In this document: piece after piece, positions 59,601-64,000 of the stretch
Position numbering within the stretch: the first letter of the stretch is position 1
How the letters are laid out: each line of letters begins with the position of its first letter
Assembly: GCA_947652115.1 (NCBI GenBank)
Contig: OX393563.1
Location: 5,325,659-5,389,658 of the forward strand
Direction of reading: 5' to 3'
Length of the DNA: 64,000 bases
Origin: Blastomussa wellsi
Lineage: Eukaryota; Cnidaria; Anthozoa; Scleractinia; Plerogyridae
Position numbers and translations under genes: made by a program
Notes under the pieces: model-generated
Database searches by the model: none
The model's input: the letters and a program-made list of their open reading frames with translations, nothing else
What the model was told of the DNA's origin: nothing

Positions 59601-61866
59601 ACTGTGAAACTAAAGTACAATCAATATGACACTACAATAAAAACTACATGCATGCATGGACGCAGCTAAAATGTAATTAGCTAAGCGTGAATGTGTTAGA
59701 TGCCTGGATAAACAGACCAGTCAATAGGCGACTGCCGGTCAATATGGCGCAATCCTGTACAAAACTGTGGAGACATGACTTTTTCCCGACATTTCTTTAC
59801 ACTTCGCCTCCCTCCTTGATGTTGTTTTCAACCGTAAATCATTTCTCAAGTATAGACAGGTGTATAAATGGGTACCGGCGAATTTACTGCTGGGGGTTAA
59901 CCCTGCGATAGACTAGCATGCCATCCAGAGGGGAGTAGAAATACCCCTAGTCGCTTCATGCTACAGAAACCGGAGATAAGCGCTGGACTGATGAGCCATT
60001 TAGGGCACAGCTTGTCATGACACTAACCTGTATGCTTTCTCATGTGGATTCTCAAGTTACTAAGTGATGTAATTTCACGGTGGCATACATGACATTGATA
60101 TTCCTTCTTTCCTGTTGAGCAAAAAGTGCACCATTTTATTTATGCAAGGACAGATATTTTCCAGTTCATTTTTCCCTGTCAAAATGAACACATTTTGGGA
60201 GAGCAGGACCAGGGAGGGGGGCTGGGGATGAGGAGTGGGGGGGGGGGGTGGAGGGCAGGGAAGGGAAGAAAGGGGGATTACAAATTGAAATGCTCATTGG
60301 GAAATGCATCTCTGAAAGCTAAACATTTTGCAAACATAAATTATATTAGCAGAAGTTAGTTCCCTTCCATCTCCCTCCACTTTGAATTCTGCCAGGAAGG
60401 CATGCCAGATCTATCACATTGAGTTTCCAATTAAGACTGCTGAAATTAATTGAGGTCCTGGGATATATCTTGGGTTCGACATTTATTCAAATTTCAGGGG
60501 TTTCAAAACAAGCCGGAGACTGCAGGAGTTCCACCAGTTACTTGAATATTATGCGGTCAGCTTGCGACAAAAAGCTCACTCACAACAGCTGTCTAATCTT
60601 CCAGTCGCTGACACCCACTTTAAAACATTTTGAAACCCCTGAATTTGGTCTTATACAAATGAATTTTATCAATTAATTGGTGTTTATGATTGGAGTTTAC
60701 AAGCCTAACAGTTCAATTTAACAATTTTTCTCCTTCACATTTGACAAACTGCAAACTTTAATTTGACAGCATTCACAAAGATTCAGTCTCAACGTTTTGA
60801 AAAGAGACAAAGTTGGTGACATTTTGATGTTGGCTGGAGTACATTTTGTAAATTTTGTGTTATTATCATTAAACGTAATGTAAAATCAGTAAATAATGAC
60901 TCGTTATTTACTAAATTCTAGTTGAGGCTTTAAAAGCTAATGGAAATACCCCTGAATTTAATAAATGCCAGGCCCTGAACAACTGCCGGATCTACAAGGC
61001 TGAGTTTTGAATAAACACCTGGGGTATCTAATCATGTAGAAGCTGATAGCAGCTTGCCTGTGTGAAGCCAGTTGTGATTTCCAAGTTTCCAAGTGTGTTG
61101 AATGACTTGGGACACAAGGGGCATTTGAATCTCTTGTCTCCAGTGTGTGTTGTTGTGTGCTTTTTTAAATCCCACTGGAATGGAAAGCACTTGCTGCAAA
61201 TGTTACACTTATAAGGTTTGAAGTCAGTGTGAAGAATCCAGTGTCGCTTTAGATGACTTGAGCTAGAAAAGTCTTTACCACATCGATCACAAGGCCAGCG
61301 AGTGCCTTTATCTGATTGGAATGGAACAACTGAACCTGCAAAAGAAAAGTAAAAATTTAATACACAAATTCCTACACTTGTGTAACCAAAATAAAATATG
61401 GAATTTATTTTCCCACATAACCTGGCAGAGCTCTTCAGGAGTTTCTAGTGGAGAAGTGACACCAACTGAAAACAAATTTTACGACAACTATCTGCTGGAT
61501 CTGCTGACCAGGCCCAGTTGTTTAAATGATAGTACATAGTGTTTTTGGTTGGTTGGAAATTTATCTTATATCATACTTATCTTAGAAGCATGGCTTGAAC
61601 AACTGGAGGCGGCATGGTTGAGTGGTTAGAGCATTGGACTGAAATCTGTAAGTCACGGGTTCAAGTCCTGTTCTGACTACCAGCTGGTGTTGTTCTCTGT
61701 AACCCTGAGTTTAACTCGTCGGCTAGCCTTGTAAATAGCCAACTGGTGTGCCTCCTGCCAGTTTGATTCTTAACCCTGTTTTGTTTATTTACAATATTTG
61801 TTCACACCGGCACTGAAAAGCCCCACTGGGGAGTGGCCAATTATTAAGTAATTATAATTATTATTC

Positions 61867-61940
<74 letters not shown>

Positions 61941-63711
61941 ATAATTTAATGTTATAATCTGGATGATGATGCCTTTTATAACTCCGTCTCGGAGCATAGG
62001 CCACAGATAAAGCGCCCCCACCCTCCTCTGTCTCTGGCCTTCTGTTCAATCTGATTCCAGGTGTAGCCTTTCAGCTGGATGGTCCTTTCTGTGTCTCTTT
62101 TCCAAGTGTTTCGTGGTCTTCCTCGCCGCCTACTTCCCTGAGGGTTCCAGCCCAATGCTTGCCGCGCTATGCAGGTGTTTGATCTCCTAAGTATATGCCC
62201 GGTTATAATCTGGGGGCAAGCGTTATTCATCCTTTGAATAACCAAGGCAAGCCTGGTAATCTACCAAGGCTTGGGGAAAGACAGACTCGACTGGATTAAT
62301 ACAGGTTGCTTACCTAAATCAAAATTGAAATCTTCTGGATGAAACTGGATTTCTGATGGAACTTTGCAAACACGCTCCAGGGTATCGCTTGTCTTATCCA
62401 CTCTGTTACCATCAGTGACGCTGTAACACAATCTTTCCTGTGTTTCCAAAACAAACCCTGATATATCAGACTCTTGAACAGTTGAGTCTGGGGGATCATT
62501 GATGTTACAGTCCACAAATGGAACATGCTCCTGTTGAGAAGAAAGATTAAAAGGTGCAGAATCAGGAGCCAAATTTGTGGAGCTGGGCGATGACCAGTGA
62601 TCATGGTCCACAACCTGACCAAGATGACCTGAAGAAGAACCCAAGCCTGCACCAGGTTCATTTGAAGATTCATCTCCTTGTGTTTGTAAGCTTGATGAAC
62701 TAGATTGTCGCTGAGCACCAGTAGCTTGTCTTACAGGGTTTCCTGCTGGGCTTCTGTCAAAATGTGTGATGTTTCTTTGTGGGAGCACTGCACTGGCTTG
62801 CTCCCTGTTTGCTGTACTCTGAGTGTGTTCTGGGCTGGGTGCATCTGTCATGAGAATTCAAGAACCAGCAATATTAATTACAAGAATCTAATGATTGCAG
62901 TAACTACATGACTAGTATGAAATAATCAATTGACGAAAAATATTAATAACATCAGGTGTTGATCATCAAAGTATAAATTCTACCAAACTGTTTTCAACAT
63001 GTATTCATGACAAATGCGTTTTGAAGAAGCTGCAAGCGCTATGCTCTGAGCAAGCCAATTAATAGTGATGCTTTGCCATTTGCATAACCAATAAAATGTA
63101 TCATCGGTTTCAACAACATCCTTGACTGGTGCACTGTAAGCCCATCGAAAGCTATGCAAAACTACAGATGAAACCATATTAGTGTAAATAATGGCAAGGG
63201 TAATTTGCAGAACGCTGAATGCTCACCACAGAAGACCAAAGGTTGAATGCACTGTTTGCTTGTGGTTAGTTTCACTCGTGTTTGCTTGCAGTTTCATTCA
63301 CATTTGCTTGTGGTTATTTTCACTTATGTTTTGATTGCAATTAGTTTTAACTGTTAGAAAGGGCCCGAAATACAATTCTATGTTGTCCTTCCCAACAATT
63401 AAAAGCTCACTGCAAGTTAACAAGCAAACACTTCATTGAACATTAGGCATTCTACAAATTACCCCTCAGTCAGTATAATTATATAAAAGGTAACAAAACT
63501 CACCTTGAACAATTAAATCATACTCAGAATGAGCAAGTGAAGTGTTGTCAAAAGTCACCAAACATGGTATTTGTCCATTTGATAGACGTGGTTTTACTCC
63601 CAGAAGAAGTCCATCGTAAGAGTCATCAGTTGAATAGATCAACTTCAAAAGACCAAGAGAAACACCACATTCTGCTTTAAGAATTGGATGATTATCTCTG
63701 TACAATGTGAT
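56694..63711 (-). CDS. C2H2 zinc-finger gene, copy B, continues past window end; carries a frameshift
   Basis: Exons: 63504-63711, 62314-62844, 61058-61335, 60028-60111, 59135-59318, 57454-58103 and 56694-57013. The layout is that of copy A. The one-finger exon is intact here (84 bases: CHVC, then LRIHMRKHTG) and the third finger has its proper His (LHTG). However, exon 61058-61335 is one base shorter than in A because CATAAAGAA became CTTGGAAA near 61083-61096, which shifts the frame and predicts a stop in the next exon. The non-finger exons differ from A by scattered substitutions only. The 5' end lies beyond 64000. This could be the ancestral locus with one recent lesion, a sequencing error, or a gene in early decay. 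I recognise no specific orthologue. Confidence 0.7.
58687..58927 (+). repeat. Purine-only tract, copy B
   Basis: Same tract as 30058-30276, with one more GGAA unit in the middle block. Confidence 0.8.
59476..59550. repeat. Hairpin MITE with TAGCCTCCC ends, copy B
   Basis: Same element as 30827-30901, with one arm substitution (TCCCATGCAG). Confidence 0.7.
61608..61951 (+). mobile_element. tRNA-derived SINE with TTA-repeat tail, copy B
   Basis: Same insertion as in A, with an expanded TTA tail. The open frames reading poly-Asn across the tail are artefacts. Confidence 0.75.
61952..62213 (-). mobile_element. Short LINE 3' fragment with 11-base target duplication, only in unit B
   Basis: TTATAATCTGG occurs at 61952-61962 and 62203-62213 and only once in A (near 33296). 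The 240-base insert, on the minus strand, encodes the LINE C-terminus ARQALGWNPQGSRRRGRPR followed by W..IEQKARDRGGW, and ends with a CATCATCATCC-type tail. It is a clean, recent, severely 5'-truncated insertion by the LINE type seen at 11200-13650. Confidence 0.88.
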
Positions 63712-64000
63712 CTGCAAGTTAAGAGAAATAACCATAACGAAAAATGAACAGAACATTGCGGAATTGGTAGCAAGTACTTATTTGCATGGAATGTGAAGAC
63801 AGTTGTCACTATGCAAATGTAAGCTACACCCGATTATTTATTTGCCGTGTCAGCTGATGGAGAATTGATTTTTTTCTTTTGTGGTTTTATCGGAAATATA
63901 TATAAGAATAACTTGTTTGGTCAGGTCTTATCTAAATTCCAAGTCAAAAGTTGCTATGGTTTGTGAATTTGACTGTTAAAATGTAAACATGCCATTGTGA

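Larger units (their letters stand above)
35678..64000. repeat. Tandem duplication, unit B (28.3 kb, cut by window end)
   Basis: Directly repeats unit A. Its last bases (ending ATGCCATTGTGA) correspond to about 35587, so about 90 bases of the unit should lie just past the window. Extra material against A: the inverted-repeat composite 38757-42444, LINE 53424-54665, LINE tail 61963-62202, and a hairpin at 50388-50453. It also has a 190-base deletion in the LINE copy near 36300. Confidence 0.93.

Noticed and set aside
12009..64000. CRISPR arrays, operons or prokaryotic insertion sequences
   Set aside because: All repeats fit eukaryotic elements (LINEs, SINEs, MITEs, minisatellites), and genes are split by spliceosomal introns.

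Overview
The window looks like genome sequence from an anthozoan cnidarian, most likely a reef coral. Genes are AT-rich with GT-AG introns. There are cnidarian-style rhodopsin-like GPCR and PRRT-like membrane proteins, short palindromic repeats of kinds I associate with coral genomes (for example hairpins with CTCGTTCCCAGG or TAGCCTCCC arms), tRNA-derived SINEs and many decayed non-LTR retrotransposons. The taxon is inferred from gene and repeat style, not proven.

Layout. 1-12008 is single-copy: a PRRT3/4-like seven-helix protein (1205-2185, minus), a rhodopsin-like GPCR (5906-6982, minus), the possible 3' end of an unknown gene (8891-9214, minus), several MITEs, and the 5' part of a LINE starting near 11200. 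From 12009 the window is one large direct tandem duplication: unit A 12009-35677 and unit B 35678-64000 (B runs off the window). The units are nearly identical by eye. B carries a 3.7 kb terminal-inverted-repeat composite, a 1.24 kb LINE and a 0.24 kb LINE tail that A lacks; A carries a SINE that B lacks. The A/B junction joins the upstream flank of a zinc-finger gene to the middle of a LINE.

Each unit holds two genes, both on the minus strand. The first (A 17078-21022; B 44301-48194) is a six-exon secreted BRICHOS precursor: a lone ATG exon, a signal-peptide exon, acidic pro-region, BRICHOS domain, then an RSKR furin-type site and a short, strongly cationic, aromatic, cysteine-rich C-terminal peptide (41 residues and 8 Cys in A; 34 residues and 10 Cys in B). 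This is the architecture of the arenicin/alvinellacin antimicrobial-peptide precursors of annelids. The mature peptides differ at 7 of 34 positions plus a stop, while the 170-residue prepro-part differs at about 3. I regard this as the main discovery candidate.

The second gene (A 28049-35279; B 56694-63711) encodes a C2H2 zinc-finger protein with about 11 fingers over at least seven exons. Each copy has a different frame-breaking lesion near the fourth finger, and copy A has lost whatever lies 5' of the duplication breakpoint. The duplication could be real or could be two haplotypes joined by the assembler; the junction sequence and read depth would decide.
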